From the NCBI RefSeq assembly GCF_033025475.1, contig NZ_CP130322.1:1-64000 (forward strand): DNA of 64,000 nucleotides, read 5' to 3'. Positions 1 through 9,508 of the stretch are shown here, in pieces (within the stretch, counting starts at the first letter, position 1; every line of letters begins with the position of its first letter). Origin of the DNA: Sphingomonas sp. C3-2 (lineage in GTDB: Bacteria > Pseudomonadota > Alphaproteobacteria > Sphingomonadales > Sphingomonadaceae). The notes below the pieces were generated by a model. That model was not told where the DNA came from and ran no database searches. It saw only the letters and a list, made by a program, of their open reading frames with translations. The translations under genes and the position numbers were made by a program.

Positions 1-1251
1 ATGATCCTTTCCCGCTATGAGCGGATGATTGCCAAACGCTATCTTTTGCCGGGCAAGGGGGAAGGGTTCATCTTCCTCGTCGCCGGGATCAGCCTTTTTG
101 CAGTGATGCTTGGCGTCGCTGCGCTGATCATCGTGATGAGCGTGATGAACGGCTTTCGCGCGGAGCTTTTCGACAAGATCGTCGGGCTCAACGGTCATGC
201 CGTGGTGCAGGGCTATGGCGGCAAGCTCAACGATTGGCGCGATGTGCTCGCCGAGGCGCGCAAGACCCCGGGGGTCACCTCGGCCACCCCGCTTATCGAG
301 CAGCCGCTGATGGCCAGCGCCGATGGCCGCGTCGAGGGCGTTCTGGTGCGCGGGATGGACGTCAAGGACATCACCGGCAACCCGACCATTGCGGGCAACG
401 TCGTGCAGGGCGATCTGCGCAGCCTTCAGCCGGAATCGGATAATGTCGCCATCGGCGCGCGTCTGGCGGAGTCGCTTGGCGTTCGCGTCGGCAGCCAGAT
501 CAGCCTGATCAGCCCGCAGGGGCTCACCACGCCGTTCGGCAGCGTGCCGCGCATCGTCAGCTATCAGGTCGCCGCCATCATCGAGGTCGGCGTTTATGAT
601 TACGACAAGGCCTTTGTCGTCATGCCGATGCAGGATGCGCAGATATTGCTGCTGATGGGCGATGCGGTCGGCATGATCGAGGTCGAGACTGTCGATGCCG
701 ACAAGGTCGGCGAGATCCTCGCGCCGCTTGCCGAAAAGGTCGCCGGCAGCGCCGTGATCTCGGACTGGAAGGCCATGAACTCCCAGCTTTTCGAGGCGCT
801 GGCGGTTGAACGCGTCGCGATGTTCGTCGTGCTGTCGATCATCATCCTCGTGGCGGTGTTCAATATCCTTTCCTCGCTCATCATGCTCGTGCGTGCGAAA
901 AGCCGTGACATTGCGATTTTGCGGACGATGGGCGCCACCCGCGCCGGGCTCATCAAGATCTTCGTCACCGTGGGGGTCACCATCGGCGCGCTCGGCATCG
1001 TCGCCGGCATGATCCTGGGGGCGATCTTCCTCTTCTTCCGTCAGTCGGTGGTGAACTTCATCCAGCTGGTCACCGGGCAAAACCTCTGGGATCCCTCGAT
1101 CCGCTTCCTGACAGAGCTTCCCGCCAAGACCGATCCGTTCGAGGTTCTGGGCATTTGCGCCATGGCACTCGTCTTCAGCTTCCTCGCCACGCTCTATCCG
1201 GCCTTCAAGGCGGCGAGCACTGATCCGGTTCAGGTTCTGCGTTATGAATGA
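1..1251 (+). CDS. lolC: Lipoprotein-releasing ABC transporter permease (LolC/LolE family)
   Basis: Inner-membrane permease of the Lol system, which extracts outer-membrane lipoproteins from the inner membrane and hands them to LolA. The 416-residue protein has the family layout: one N-terminal membrane helix (about residues 25-48), a large periplasmic domain (about 50-270), then three C-terminal helices (about 272-300, 318-345, 375-400), ending in PVQVLRYE. The opening [17 protein letters not shown] is a typical Lol permease start, so the ATG at base 1 is probably the true start although nothing upstream is visible. The stop overlaps the start of lolD by 8 bases. No second permease is seen, which fits a single LolC/E-type protein, the usual state in alphaproteobacteria. 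Confidence 0.95.
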   Translation: MILSRYERMIAKRYLLPGKGEGFIFLVAGISLFAVMLGVAALIIVMSVMNGFRAELFDKIVGLNGHAVVQGYGGKLNDWRDVLAEARKTPGVTSATPLIEQPLMASADGRVEGVLVRGMDVKDITGNPTIAGNVVQGDLRSLQPESDNVAIGARLAESLGVRVGSQISLISPQGLTTPFGSVPRIVSYQVAAIIEVGVYDYDKAFVVMPMQDAQILLLMGDAVGMIEVETVDADKVGEILAPLAEKVAGSAVISDWKAMNSQLFEALAVERVAMFVVLSIIILVAVFNILSSLIMLVRAKSRDIAILRTMGATRAGLIKIFVTVGVTIGALGIVAGMILGAIFLFFRQSVVNFIQLVTGQNLWDPSIRFLTELPAKTDPFEVLGICAMALVFSFLATLYPAFKAASTDPVQVLRYE

Positions 1252-1915
1252 CATTCTCTCGACGACCGATCTTCGCCGCAACTTCACCCAGGGTGGGGAG
1301 GTCATCCATGTGCTGCGCGGAGTAAATCTTCGCGTCGCGCCGGGGGAGATTGTCGCGCTCCTCGGCCCCTCGGGCTCGGGAAAATCGACCCTGCTTCAGG
1401 CGGTCGGGCTGCTCGAGGGGGGCTTTGAAGGCTCGATCCGGATCACCGGGCAGGAAGCCTCGAAGATGAATGCCGATGAACGCACCACGCTGCGGCGCGA
1501 TGCGCTCGGCTTCGTCTACCAGTTCCACCATCTTCTCCCCGATTTCACGGCCGAGGAAAATGTGGTGCTGCCCCAACTCATTCGCGGGGCGGAGAACGAA
1601 CCCGCGCATGCCCGGGCAAAGACATTGCTCTCAACGCTCGGCCTTGGTCATCGGCTTTCGCACCGTCCCAGCCAGCTTTCGGGCGGCGAGCAGCAGCGCG
1701 TGGCCGTCGCTCGCGCGCTCGCCAACCGTCCGGCGCTGGTGCTCGCGGATGAACCCACCGGCAATCTCGACGAGCACACGTCCGACGTGGTGCTTGGCGA
1801 ATTTCTCCGGCTCGTGCGAGAAGAGGGCTCGGCGGCCTTGGTCGCCACGCATAATGAGCGCCTTGCCGCGCGGATGGACCGCGTGGTCCGCCTGCACGAC
1901 GGGGTGCTCGAATAA
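1244..1915 (+). CDS. lolD: Lipoprotein-releasing ABC transporter ATP-binding protein LolD
   Basis: ATPase subunit that powers lipoprotein release with the permease just upstream. The 223-residue sequence has a Walker A loop GPSGSGKST (about residues 41-49), the ABC signature LSGGEQQR (about 145-152), Walker B LVLADEP (about 165-171) and the H-loop ATHNE near the end. Length is normal for LolD. The start ATG lies inside the last codons of lolC, so the two are probably translationally coupled in one operon. Confidence 0.96.
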   Translation: MNDILSTTDLRRNFTQGGEVIHVLRGVNLRVAPGEIVALLGPSGSGKSTLLQAVGLLEGGFEGSIRITGQEASKMNADERTTLRRDALGFVYQFHHLLPDFTAEENVVLPQLIRGAENEPAHARAKTLLSTLGLGHRLSHRPSQLSGGEQQRVAVARALANRPALVLADEPTGNLDEHTSDVVLGEFLRLVREEGSAALVATHNERLAARMDRVVRLHDGVLE

Positions 1916-1932
1916 CTGGGAAGGGGGATCCC

Positions 1933-2409
1933 ATGCGCGTTACCGATTTTGCCGTAAACATGCCCGGCGGGGAAAGCCGCCACCTGGCCGAATATGCCGG
2001 TAAGGTTCTGCTCATCGTCAACGTCGCGTCGCGCTGCGGCTTCACGCCGCAATATACCGGGCTCGAGGCGCTTTACCGCAAATATCAGGGTCAGGGCTTC
2101 GAGATTCTGGCCTTCCCCTGCAACCAGTTCGGTGCGCAGGAACCGGGCGATGCCGCTGAAATCGCCAGTTTCTGCAGCCTGAACTATGACGTCACCTTCC
2201 CGCTCTTCGCGAAGGTTGAGGTCAACGGCCCGGGCACCGATCCACTTTACGCTTATCTGAAGCGCGCGCGCACCGGCATTTTCGGCACCGGCCGGATCAA
2301 GTGGAACTTCACCAAGTTCCTCGTCGATCGCTCGGGCAATGTGGTCGAACGCTTTGCGCCGACAACAAAGCCCGAGGCGATCGAGGCCGCGATCGCGCGG
2401 CTGCTCTGA
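1933..2409 (+). CDS. Glutathione peroxidase family protein
   Basis: Thiol peroxidase that reduces hydroperoxides, probably with thioredoxin or glutathione. The 158-residue protein has the peroxidatic cysteine at residue 35 in NVASRCGFTPQY, the FPCNQFGAQEP segment with the conserved Gln, and WNFTKFL with the conserved Trp and Asn, so the Cys-Gln-Trp-Asn tetrad is intact. It is the cysteine, not selenocysteine, form. An AGGGGG-rich ribosome-binding site sits a few bases before the ATG. It follows lolD by 17 bases and may be cotranscribed, with no functional link apparent. Confidence 0.93.
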   Translation: MRVTDFAVNMPGGESRHLAEYAGKVLLIVNVASRCGFTPQYTGLEALYRKYQGQGFEILAFPCNQFGAQEPGDAAEIASFCSLNYDVTFPLFAKVEVNGPGTDPLYAYLKRARTGIFGTGRIKWNFTKFLVDRSGNVVERFAPTTKPEAIEAAIARLL

Positions 2410-2949
2410 TCAGGTTACGCGGCGCGCGATCATCAGCGCCGCGACCCCGCTCATCACGAAACTGATGCCGAGGATGTAACCGGGCAGCGTCATCGCGGTG
2501 AAGGGGATGGTCATCAGGATCAATATGTCGAGCAGGATGTTGAGCACACCCATGCCGATCATGATCCAGCGGTGCCGCGGAAAGCGGATGCCCCAATAAA
2601 TCTCGAGCGCGCCGCGCACACCCAGCCAGATGGCGACGAGCAGGGTAATCGAAATCGCCCCTGACATGGGCCGTGCGATCATCATCACGCCCACGATCAG
2701 CGTCAGCAGCCCGAACAATATGTCGTACCAGCGCGATTCGTGCCCGGTTCCGCCAATGCCCGAAGCGATGGCGGCAACCCCCGAAATGATCAGCGCCACC
2801 CCGACATAGACGGTAACCGCAATCGTCGCCGGAAACGGCCAGACAAATGCCAATATGCCCAGAACAAGCGAAATCACGCCATAAGCGATCAGCCATTTGC
2901 GCCCGCGCTTGAACGGATCTGGCGCTGCTTGTGATGCATCATCCATCAT
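2410..2949 (-). CDS. HdeD-family (DUF308) multi-pass membrane protein
   Basis: A 179-residue hydrophobic protein with about six predicted membrane helices arranged as pairs, the pattern of DUF308/HdeD proteins. HdeD in E. coli is linked to acid resistance at high cell density; the role here is unknown. The N-terminus (about 20 residues) is polar and acidic, followed by WLIAYGVISLVLGILAFVW. Its stop abuts the stop of the convergent glutathione peroxidase gene with no gap. It is transcribed divergently from dnaE, with a 110-base shared upstream region. Confidence 0.85.
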   Translation of the reverse strand: MMDDASQAAPDPFKRGRKWLIAYGVISLVLGILAFVWPFPATIAVTVYVGVALIISGVAAIASGIGGTGHESRWYDILFGLLTLIVGVMMIARPMSGAISITLLVAIWLGVRGALEIYWGIRFPRHRWIMIGMGVLNILLDILILMTIPFTAMTLPGYILGISFVMSGVAALMIARRVT

Positions 2950-3059
2950 CTCTGCCCCTTCGCAATGTCTCGTTTCGATGTCTAAACGAAAGACGGGTAA
3001 AGGCGTTCCGGCGGTGATCCACGCTTTTCAAATCGCGGCGGAAAGCCTAGCGTGAATCG

Positions 3060-6000
3060 ATGTCTCACGCCGCTTATGTACCCCTTCGTATCTTTTCGTC
3101 CTTCACCATGCTCGATGGCGCAATCGAGCCGAAGAAGATCGCCTCGCGCGCCCGCGACCTTGGCTTTCCTGCCGCCGCGATCACCGATCGCAACGGCATG
3201 TACGGCGTCATGGCCTTTTCGGACGGGTGCAAGGGCTCGGGCGTGCAACCCGTTATCGGCACCATGCTGTGCGTGGCGCGTCCCTCGGTCGACGGCGCGG
3301 AACGCTGCTTCGATTGGCTCGCGCTCTATGCGCAGGACGAAGCGGGCTATGACAATCTCTGCGCGCTGGTATCGGCGGCGCATCTCGATCGCCCGGTCGA
3401 GGAACAGGCGCATGTCGAACTCTCGGCGTTGCAGGGGCGTACCGACGGTCTGATCGCGCTCACTGCGGGCGGCGAAGGCGCGCTCGCGAAGCTGCTCGCC
3501 GAAGGGCAGGCCAATCACGCCGCCGCCTATCTCGACAAGCTTCAGGCGCTGTTTCCCGATCGGCTCTATATCGAGATCGCGCGCCGGAACGAGGATGTGG
3601 AAACGCAGGCCGAGCCGCATCTCATCGAACTCGCCTATGCGCGCAATCTGCCGCTCGTCGGCACCAATCCGTGCTGCTTTTCCGAGCCCGATTTCCACGC
3701 CGCACACGATGCGATGCTCTGCATCGCGAGTTCATCGTATGTAGAAAGCGACGATCGCAAGAAAAGCTCGCCCGATGCCTGGCTGAAGCCGGTCGAGGAA
3801 ATGCAGCGGCTTTTCGAGGATCTGCCCGAAGCGCTCGCCAACACGCTCGTCGTCGCGCAGCGCTGTGCTTTCATGGCGCCCAAGCGACCGCCCATTCTGC
3901 CCAGCCTTGCGGGCGACCGCGAGGGGGAAGCGAAGAAGCTGCGCGAGGATTCCTTTACCGGGCTCGAAAACCGGTTGGAAGTGGCTGGCATCACCGACCC
4001 GGCCGAGCGCCAGCCCTATTTCGATCGCCTCGAATTCGAGCTGGGCATCATCATCCAGATGGGCTTTCCCGGCTACTTCCTGATCGTTGCCGACTTCATC
4101 AAATGGGCCAAGGATCACGATATTCCCGTGGGGCCGGGCCGTGGTTCGGGCGCGGGTTCGCTCGTCGCCTGGGTGCTGACGATCACCGATCTCGATCCGC
4201 TGAAACTCGGGCTGCTCTTCGAACGCTTCCTCAACCCGGAACGCGTCTCGATGCCCGACTTCGATATCGACTTCTGCGAAACCCGGCGTGAAGAGGTGAT
4301 CCGCTACGTCCAGCAGAAATATGGCCGCGACCATGTGGCGCAGATCATCACCTTTGGGCGCCTCAAGGCCCGCGCCGTGCTCAAGGACACCGGCCGTGTT
4401 CTGCAGATGAGCTATGGTCAGGTCGATCGCCTCGCCAAGCTCGTGCCGAACCATCCGACCGATCCGTGGACGCTGGAACGGACGATGGAAAAGGGCGGGG
4501 TGGCCGAGTTCCGCCACGAGTACGAAACCGACAAGGAGGTCCGTCGGCTCGTCGATCTCGCAATGAAGCTGGAAGGCCTGCCGCGCCACAGCTCCACCCA
4601 CGCCGCCGGTGTGGTGATCGGCGATCGTCCGCTCGATCAACTGGTGCCGCTCTACCGCGATCCGCGCTCGGATATGCCGGTCACCCAGTTCGACATGAAA
4701 TTCGTCGAGGGCGCGGGCCTCGTCAAATTCGACTTTCTGGGCCTGAAGACGCTTTCGGTTCTGCAAAAGGCGGTGCAGCTCCTCGCCAAGCGCGGGGTGA
4801 CGATCGATCTTAGCAGCCTCGCCTGGGATGACGTCGATACCTATGCCCTGCTTCAGCGCGGCGATACGGTGGGCGTGTTCCAGCTCGAATCCGAAGGCAT
4901 GCGCCGCACGCTTGCGGCCGTTCGCCCCACCAATTTCGGCGACATCATCGCGCTCGTCTCGCTCTACCGTCCGGGTCCGATGGATAACATCCCAACCTTC
5001 GGCGCGCGTAAGAATGGTCGGGAAGAGATCGAATATCCGCACATGTTGCTGGAGCCGATCCTGAACGAAACTTACGGGATTTTCGTCTATCAGGAACAGG
5101 TGATGCAGGCCGCGCAGATCCTCGCGGGCTATTCGCTCGGCGAAGCAGATCTTCTGCGCCGCGCAATGGGTAAGAAGATCAAGGCGGAAATGGATGCCCA
5201 GCGCGCCCGCTTCGTCGAAGGTTGCGCCGAAAAGGATATCGCTGCCGCCAAGGCGAACGAATTGTTCGACTTGATCGACAAGTTCGCGGGCTACGGCTTC
5301 AACAAGTCGCACGCCGCCGCCTATGCGCTGCTCGCCTATCAGACGGCGTGGCTGAAGGCGCATCACGCGCCCGAATTCTTCGCGGCGTCGATGTGCTACG
5401 ATATGGCGCTGACCGACAAGCTCAGCATTTTCGTCGATGATATGCGCCGCCTTGAAATCCCGTGCCTGCCGCCGTGCATCAACGCCAGCGAAGCCGAGTT
5501 CACGGTCGAGCAGGGCGAAGACGGCCTGTCGGTGCGCTATGCGCTCGCCGCGCTCAAGGGCGTGGGCGAAAAAGCGATGGACGGCGTCGTCGACGAACGG
5601 CTCAAGGCCGGGCCTTTCCAGTCGCTCGACGATTTTGCCGACCGGATCGATCCCAAGCTGATCAACCGTCGCCAGATGGAAAGCCTGGCCGCGGGCGGCG
5701 CGTTCGACGCGCTCGAACCCAACCGCGCGGGCGTTCATGCGGTGGCGGAGACGATCCTGGCGGTCGCCGCCAGTGCGGAGCAGAGCCGGACCAGCGGGCA
5801 GGGCGGTCTTTTCGGCGATTTCGAAGCCAAGACCACGACGATCAAGGTGCCGCAGGATGCGCACTGGTCGCTTGCCGAGCGTATGGCCGAGGAAAAGGAC
5901 GCTTACGGCTTCTACTTCTCGGCGCATCCGATCGATCGCTTCCGCCACATCGCCGACGGGCACGGCGCCCGCAGCTATGCCGCGCTCTGCGCGCAGCCCG

Positions 6001-6545
6001 GCGGGGCAGAGGCCAGCCGCACCATGGCGACGATGGCGGGCCTTGTCGAAGACGCGCGCTGGCGCACCTCCGCGCGGGGGCGCCGCTATATGATGGCCAC
6101 CTGCTCCGATGCGTCCGGCCAGTATATCGCCACCTGTTTCGAGGAAGATCTCGGCAAGGAGCTTGAGGAAATCGCGCGCGAAGGCGGCTGCGTGCTCTTC
6201 ACGGTCGAGCTTGATCGCCGCCCGGGCGAAGATGCCCCGCGCGTCACGATCAAGCGCATCCAGCGTTTCGAGCAACTGGCTGGCGCCACGCGCCTGACAT
6301 TGGAAGTCGGCGTTTCCAGCGAAGCCGCGATCCGCACGCTCGCGCAACTGCTTGCCTCTGCGCAAGGGGGACGGGGCGAACTGGTCATCGATGTCGCGCT
6401 GCCCGATGGCGCGTCGGCGCGGCTCAGCGCGGGGCGGGATTTCTCGCTCGATGCCGAGCTTTCCGCGCGCATCGAAACGGTCACCGGCGTCACCTCGGTT
6501 TCGCTCCGCACCACCGACACGCCCCGGCTTGCACTCGTTTCCTGA
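3060..6545 (+). CDS. dnaE: DNA polymerase III alpha subunit
   Basis: Catalytic polymerase subunit of the replicative holoenzyme. The 1161-residue length is normal for DnaE1. The polymerase active site SMPDFDIDF places the metal-binding aspartates at residues 400 and 402, matching E. coli D401/D403, and QFDMKFVEG supplies the third acidic region. The order is an N-terminal PHP domain (about 5-270), the polymerase core (about 280-800), helix-hairpin-helix motifs and a C-terminal OB fold. The PHP domain starts LRIFSSFTMLDG, so the metal-binding His of the usual HSxYSLLDG motif is absent; this PHP domain is probably structural only, with proofreading by a separate DnaQ. The ATG at 3060 gives the usual MSHAAYVPLR start. 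Confidence 0.97.
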   Translation: MSHAAYVPLRIFSSFTMLDGAIEPKKIASRARDLGFPAAAITDRNGMYGVMAFSDGCKGSGVQPVIGTMLCVARPSVDGAERCFDWLALYAQDEAGYDNLCALVSAAHLDRPVEEQAHVELSALQGRTDGLIALTAGGEGALAKLLAEGQANHAAAYLDKLQALFPDRLYIEIARRNEDVETQAEPHLIELAYARNLPLVGTNPCCFSEPDFHAAHDAMLCIASSSYVESDDRKKSSPDAWLKPVEEMQRLFEDLPEALANTLVVAQRCAFMAPKRPPILPSLAGDREGEAKKLREDSFTGLENRLEVAGITDPAERQPYFDRLEFELGIIIQMGFPGYFLIVADFIKWAKDHDIPVGPGRGSGAGSLVAWVLTITDLDPLKLGLLFERFLNPERVSMPDFDIDFCETRREEVIRYVQQKYGRDHVAQIITFGRLKARAVLKDTGRVLQMSYGQVDRLAKLVPNHPTDPWTLERTMEKGGVAEFRHEYETDKEVRRLVDLAMKLEGLPRHSSTHAAGVVIGDRPLDQLVPLYRDPRSDMPVTQFDMKFVEGAGLVKFDFLGLKTLSVLQKAVQLLAKRGVTIDLSSLAWDDVDTYALLQRGDTVGVFQLESEGMRRTLAAVRPTNFGDIIALVSLYRPGPMDNIPTFGARKNGREEIEYPHMLLEPILNETYGIFVYQEQVMQAAQILAGYSLGEADLLRRAMGKKIKAEMDAQRARFVEGCAEKDIAAAKANELFDLIDKFAGYGFNKSHAAAYALLAYQTAWLKAHHAPEFFAASMCYDMALTDKLSIFVDDMRRLEIPCLPPCINASEAEFTVEQGEDGLSVRYALAALKGVGEKAMDGVVDERLKAGPFQSLDDFADRIDPKLINRRQMESLAAGGAFDALEPNRAGVHAVAETILAVAASAEQSRTSGQGGLFGDFEAKTTTIKVPQDAHWSLAERMAEEKDAYGFYFSAHPIDRFRHIADGHGARSYAALCAQPGGAEASRTMATMAGLVEDARWRTSARGRRYMMATCSDASGQYIATCFEEDLGKELEEIAREGGCVLFTVELDRRPGEDAPRVTIKRIQRFEQLAGATRLTLEVGVSSEAAIRTLAQLLASAQGGRGELVIDVALPDGASARLSAGRDFSLDAELSARIETVTGVTSVSLRTTDTPRLALVS

Positions 6546-6582
6546 TTGTCTAACATTCCTGTAAATAAAACAGGAGAGTTGG

Positions 6583-8187
6583 ATGCTTGGCGGGATGCAG
6601 GATTTCGAGCTGCGCGTGCCTCGTTTGCTCGACTATGCGGCGCGCGAACATGGTGGCCGGGAAATTGTCAGCTACTGGGCGGACGGAACCACCACGCGCA
6701 CGAACTGGGCGGGCATTGCCCGCGATGCGCGCAAGCTTGCGCAGGCGCTTGAACGACTGGGGTTGAAAAAGGGCGACCGTGTCGGCACGCTGGCGATGAA
6801 CCATGGCCGCCATCTGGCCGCATGGTACGGCGTGATCGGCATGGGCGGCGTGATCCACACGATCAACCCGCGCCTGTTCGACGAACAACTCGTCTATATC
6901 GCCAATCATGCCGAAGACCGCGTCCTGCTATACGACCGGGCGTTTCAGCCGATTGTCGATCGTCTGCGCGATCAATGGACGACCATCGAGCATTATGTCT
7001 GCTTCGATTCCCCGGGGCTCGACGGGTTCGAGGCGCTGATCTCGCCCTTCTCGGGGGACTATGCCTGGGATGAGGGATCGGAACGCGAACCCTGCATGCT
7101 CTGCTATACCAGCGGCACCACGGGCAATCCAAAGGGTGTGCTCTACGAACATCGGTCCACGGTGATCCACGCCGTGTCTGAAATTTCGCCCTCCTGCTTC
7201 AACCTTGAACCGCGTTCGGTCGCCTTGCCGATCGTGCCAATGTTCCACGCAGCGGGCTGGGGGCTTCCCTTTGCGGGCGCGATTGCTGGCGCCAAATTCG
7301 TCTTTTCGGCGATCAACGATGCCGCCGTGCTGTGCCGCCTCATGAACGAGGAAAAGGTCACCCATTCGGCGGGCGTACCAACCGTGTGGCTCGCCATGTT
7401 CAGCCATATCGACCAGACCGGGCTCAAGCCCGAATATCTGCAACTCGTCACCATCGGCGGGTCGGCGGCACCCCGTGCAATGATCGAGCGGTTGATGGGG
7501 ATGGGCATTCGTGTCGGCCACGCCTGGGGGATGACCGAAACCTCCCCCATCGGCACCATGGGCGCGCCCACCTGGAACTGGGATGAGCTCAGCTTCGATG
7601 AACAGGTGGATCAGGTGTCGAAACAGGGCCGGGTTCCCTTCGGCGTCGAACTGCGCGTGGTGGACGGCGACGGCAATGTGCTGCCGCGCGACGGCACCTC
7701 ATCGGGCCGTCTGCAGGTGCGCGGCCCCTGGGTGCTCCGGCGCTATTTCCAGGATGAAGCCGGCGATTGCATCGATGCGGAGAACTGGTTCGATACGGGC
7801 GACGTGGCGGTCCTCCACCCATGCGGCACGATGCAGATCACCGACCGGTCAAAGGACGTCATCAAGTCGGGCGGCGAATGGATCAGTTCGGTCGAACTGG
7901 AAAACGCTGCGGTCGGCCACCCCGACATTGCCGAAGCCGCGGCGATCGGCGTCCATCACCCCAAATGGGACGAACGCCCGCTGCTCCTCGTCGTCCGCAA
8001 GGCCGGGGCAGACCCTTCGGCGGCCGATATCCATGCCTTCCTGTCAGACAAGGTGGCCAAATGGTGGCTTCCTGACGAGATTCTGTTCGTCGATAGCCTG
8101 CCGCACACCGCAACGGGCAAACTGCTGAAAACCGCACTCCGGGCGCAATATGCCGATCATGTCCTGCCCACCGCCAAGGCGGCGTGA
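6583..8187 (+). CDS. Long-chain/medium-chain acyl-CoA synthetase (AMP-binding enzyme)
   Basis: ATP-dependent fatty acid-CoA ligase of the ANL superfamily. The 534-residue protein has the P-loop [11 protein letters not shown] beginning at Tyr175, the acyl-adenylate motif [11 protein letters not shown], the hinge-region aspartate in [10 protein letters not shown], and the C-terminal catalytic lysine in the [11 protein letters not shown] segment. The closest family pattern is the FadD3/AlkK type of medium- and long-chain ligases; the exact substrate cannot be read from sequence. An AGGAG site lies 8 bases before the ATG. It stands alone, 37 bases after dnaE. Confidence 0.93.
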   Translation: MLGGMQDFELRVPRLLDYAAREHGGREIVSYWADGTTTRTNWAGIARDARKLAQALERLGLKKGDRVGTLAMNHGRHLAAWYGVIGMGGVIHTINPRLFDEQLVYIANHAEDRVLLYDRAFQPIVDRLRDQWTTIEHYVCFDSPGLDGFEALISPFSGDYAWDEGSEREPCMLCYTSGTTGNPKGVLYEHRSTVIHAVSEISPSCFNLEPRSVALPIVPMFHAAGWGLPFAGAIAGAKFVFSAINDAAVLCRLMNEEKVTHSAGVPTVWLAMFSHIDQTGLKPEYLQLVTIGGSAAPRAMIERLMGMGIRVGHAWGMTETSPIGTMGAPTWNWDELSFDEQVDQVSKQGRVPFGVELRVVDGDGNVLPRDGTSSGRLQVRGPWVLRRYFQDEAGDCIDAENWFDTGDVAVLHPCGTMQITDRSKDVIKSGGEWISSVELENAAVGHPDIAEAAAIGVHHPKWDERPLLLVVRKAGADPSAADIHAFLSDKVAKWWLPDEILFVDSLPHTATGKLLKTALRAQYADHVLPTAKAA

Positions 8188-8196
8188 CGGGACGGA

Positions 8197-9267
8197 TCAG
8201 AACAGGTTGAACTGGTCTCCGGCGGGGGCCTTGAAAAGATCGCAGCGGAGCGGCCTCATCGGTTCCCGGTTGAGGCCGTTCTTGCGACAGGCGATCCTGA
8301 AGCGCGCGCGGATCAGTTCCGCCCATGGGCCGCTACCGCGCATCCGCCCGTAAAAATTTGGATCATTGTCACGCCCCCCGCGCAGCGAACGGACGATCGC
8401 CATCACCTTGTCCGCGCGGTCGGGATAATGCGCGTCGAGCCAGGCGCCAAACAGCGGCGCCACCTCGTGCGGCAGCCGCAGCGGGATGAACGATGCGTGG
8501 GATGCGCCGGCTTCGGCTCCCGCTTCGATCAGCGCCTCGATCTCATGGTCGGTGATCGCGGGTATCACCGGTGAAATCGACATGACGACGGGAATGCCCG
8601 CCTCGCTCAGCGCCTTCACCGCCGCAAGCCGGCGGCGCGGCGCGGGCGCGCGCGGCTCCAGCGTCATCGCGATATGCGGATCGAGCGAGGTGATCGAAAC
8701 CATCACCGAAACAAGCCCCTTTGCCGCCATCGGCGCCAGCAGGTCGATATCACGCACGATCCGGTCGGATTTGGTGGTGATCAGCAAGGGGTGCTGCGTT
8801 TCAGCCAATATAGCCACGCAATCGCGCATGATGTGCCAGTCGCGTTCGATCGGCTGATACGGGTCGGTATTGGTCCCCATCGCGATCGGCGCGACGGTAT
8901 AGCTGGGCTTCGACAATTCCTTGCGCAGCAGCGCGGCTGCACCGGGCTTGGCAAAGAGCCGCGTCTCGAAATCGATGCCGGGCGACAGGTCGTGATAGGC
9001 ATGGCTCGGCCGCGCAAAGCAGTAGATGCAGCCATGCTCACAACCCGAAAAAGGGTTAATAGACAGGGTAAACGGAATGTCTGGAGAGTTGTTTCGCGTG
9101 ATGATTGTGCGCGGGTGAAGGACGGTTACGGTCGTCCTCAATCGCGGGATTTCACCATCGACCAACTCTCTTTCGTCGACCCAATCTCCATCAACCTCTT
9201 GATGTAGAGTGTTAAATCTGGTGCAGGCCCGATTGTTTGTTGCGCCTCGTCCACGTTCCTTACGCAT
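8197..9267 (-). CDS. PA0069-family radical SAM protein (restored, chimeric gene)
   Basis: Radical SAM enzyme of the PA0069/Rv2578c type (SplB-related); the reaction is unknown. The cluster-binding motif is C76-E-H-G-C80-I-Y-C83, followed by FARPSHAYHDLSPG, characteristic of the family. The gene is a mosaic: codons up to about C76-E-H are AT-richer, differ from the host copy, and come from the inserted element, whereas everything after is GC-rich host sequence. I chose the ATG at 9267 (MRKERGRGATNN) because family N-termini begin with a short basic stretch before GRGA. The open frame extends to 9348, but those extra residues do not look like the family. With this start the protein is 356 residues, about normal. 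The stop lies 9 bases from the acyl-CoA synthetase stop. Confidence 0.85.
   Translation of the reverse strand: MRKERGRGATNNRACTRFNTLHQEVDGDWVDERELVDGEIPRLRTTVTVLHPRTIITRNNSPDIPFTLSINPFSGCEHGCIYCFARPSHAYHDLSPGIDFETRLFAKPGAAALLRKELSKPSYTVAPIAMGTNTDPYQPIERDWHIMRDCVAILAETQHPLLITTKSDRIVRDIDLLAPMAAKGLVSVMVSITSLDPHIAMTLEPRAPAPRRRLAAVKALSEAGIPVVMSISPVIPAITDHEIEALIEAGAEAGASHASFIPLRLPHEVAPLFGAWLDAHYPDRADKVMAIVRSLRGGRDNDPNFYGRMRGSGPWAELIRARFRIACRKNGLNREPMRPLRCDLFKAPAGDQFNLF
9034..9039 (-). repeat. Direct repeat copy 1 at element/host junction
   Basis: GAGCAT on the minus strand, encoding Glu-His of the restored CEHGC motif. Downstream sequence (GGCTGC...) is GC-rich host gene; upstream is the AT-richer element. 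Because this stretch is also conserved coding sequence, the exact crossover could lie a few bases either way. Confidence 0.65.
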
Positions 9268-9330
9268 TGCGTCACTAGAACATAAAGTGAACGAAATCGC
9301 AAGCCGTTCGATGGGCGCTCTTCGATTCCG

Positions 9331-9349
9331 AGCAATAGATACAGCCATG
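9331..9349 (-). repeat. 19-nt internal copy of the insertion target
   Basis: Minus-strand CATGGCTGTATCTATTGCT matches the host target at 9018-9036 (CATGGCTGCATCTACTGCT) at 17 of 19 positions. The two differences are both C to T and fall at the third positions of the target's Cys and Tyr codons. The sequence on either side is not radical SAM-like, so this is not simply a gene fragment. It lies inside the element between the hairpin region and the replacement gene start. It may be a guide or recognition segment, or a relic attachment site. Confidence 0.6.
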
Positions 9350-9380
9350 GACAGCGATGAAAAAATCAGCGGCTGGTTTG

Positions 9381-9469
9381 TGAGTGCAATGGGCTTCGCA
9401 TCCCATATAGAATCACACTCAGGTTTCTTTACCTATCTGCGGCTGCACGCCGCCAGTTCGCTCTGAACT
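9381..9469 (-). ncRNA. Candidate structured RNA of the inserted element
   Basis: Four small inverted repeats lie end to end between the cargo stop codon and the 19-nt target-like segment. They are AGTTC/GAACT (9455-9469), GCGGC/GCCGC (9439-9453), AGGT/ACCT (9421-9434), and TGAGTG/CACTCA (9381-9386 with 9416-9421) enclosing ATGGG/CCCAT (9389-9406). No plausible ORF covers them. Read on the minus strand, a scaffold of hairpins is followed about 30 bases later by the target-like segment. Each stem is only 4-6 bp, so the case rests on their clustering. No promoter or terminator was established; the 30-base linker has a run of T (minus strand). Confidence 0.4.
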
Positions 9470-9508
9470 CCACACTCATATGTCAGGATATTTATCTATC
9501 GATGCCAT

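Larger units (their letters stand above)
9268..9508. other. Noncoding stretch within the element
   Basis: 241 bases between the cargo stop and the chosen start of the restored radical SAM gene. It holds the hairpin cluster (9381-9469), a T-rich minus-strand run near 9358-9365, the 19-nt target-like segment (9331-9349), and a small inverted repeat TCACT/AGTGA just before the restored start. Short ORFs on the plus strand here have no coding look. A promoter for the restored gene should lie here, but I could not single out a convincing one. Confidence 0.6.

Noticed and set aside
3732-6365. 877-residue open frame antisense to dnaE
   Set aside because: Composition of a shadow frame (Arg, His, Asp and Gly rich); dnaE on the other strand has all family motifs.
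9268-9348. Longer start for the restored radical SAM gene at ATG 9348
   Set aside because: The first 27 residues do not resemble family N-termini, and that ATG lies inside the 19-nt target-like segment; ATG 9267 gives a normal length.
9209-9466. Plus-strand 85-residue ORF inside the element
   Set aside because: It overlaps the hairpins and the gene start with no coding signature and no ribosome-binding site.
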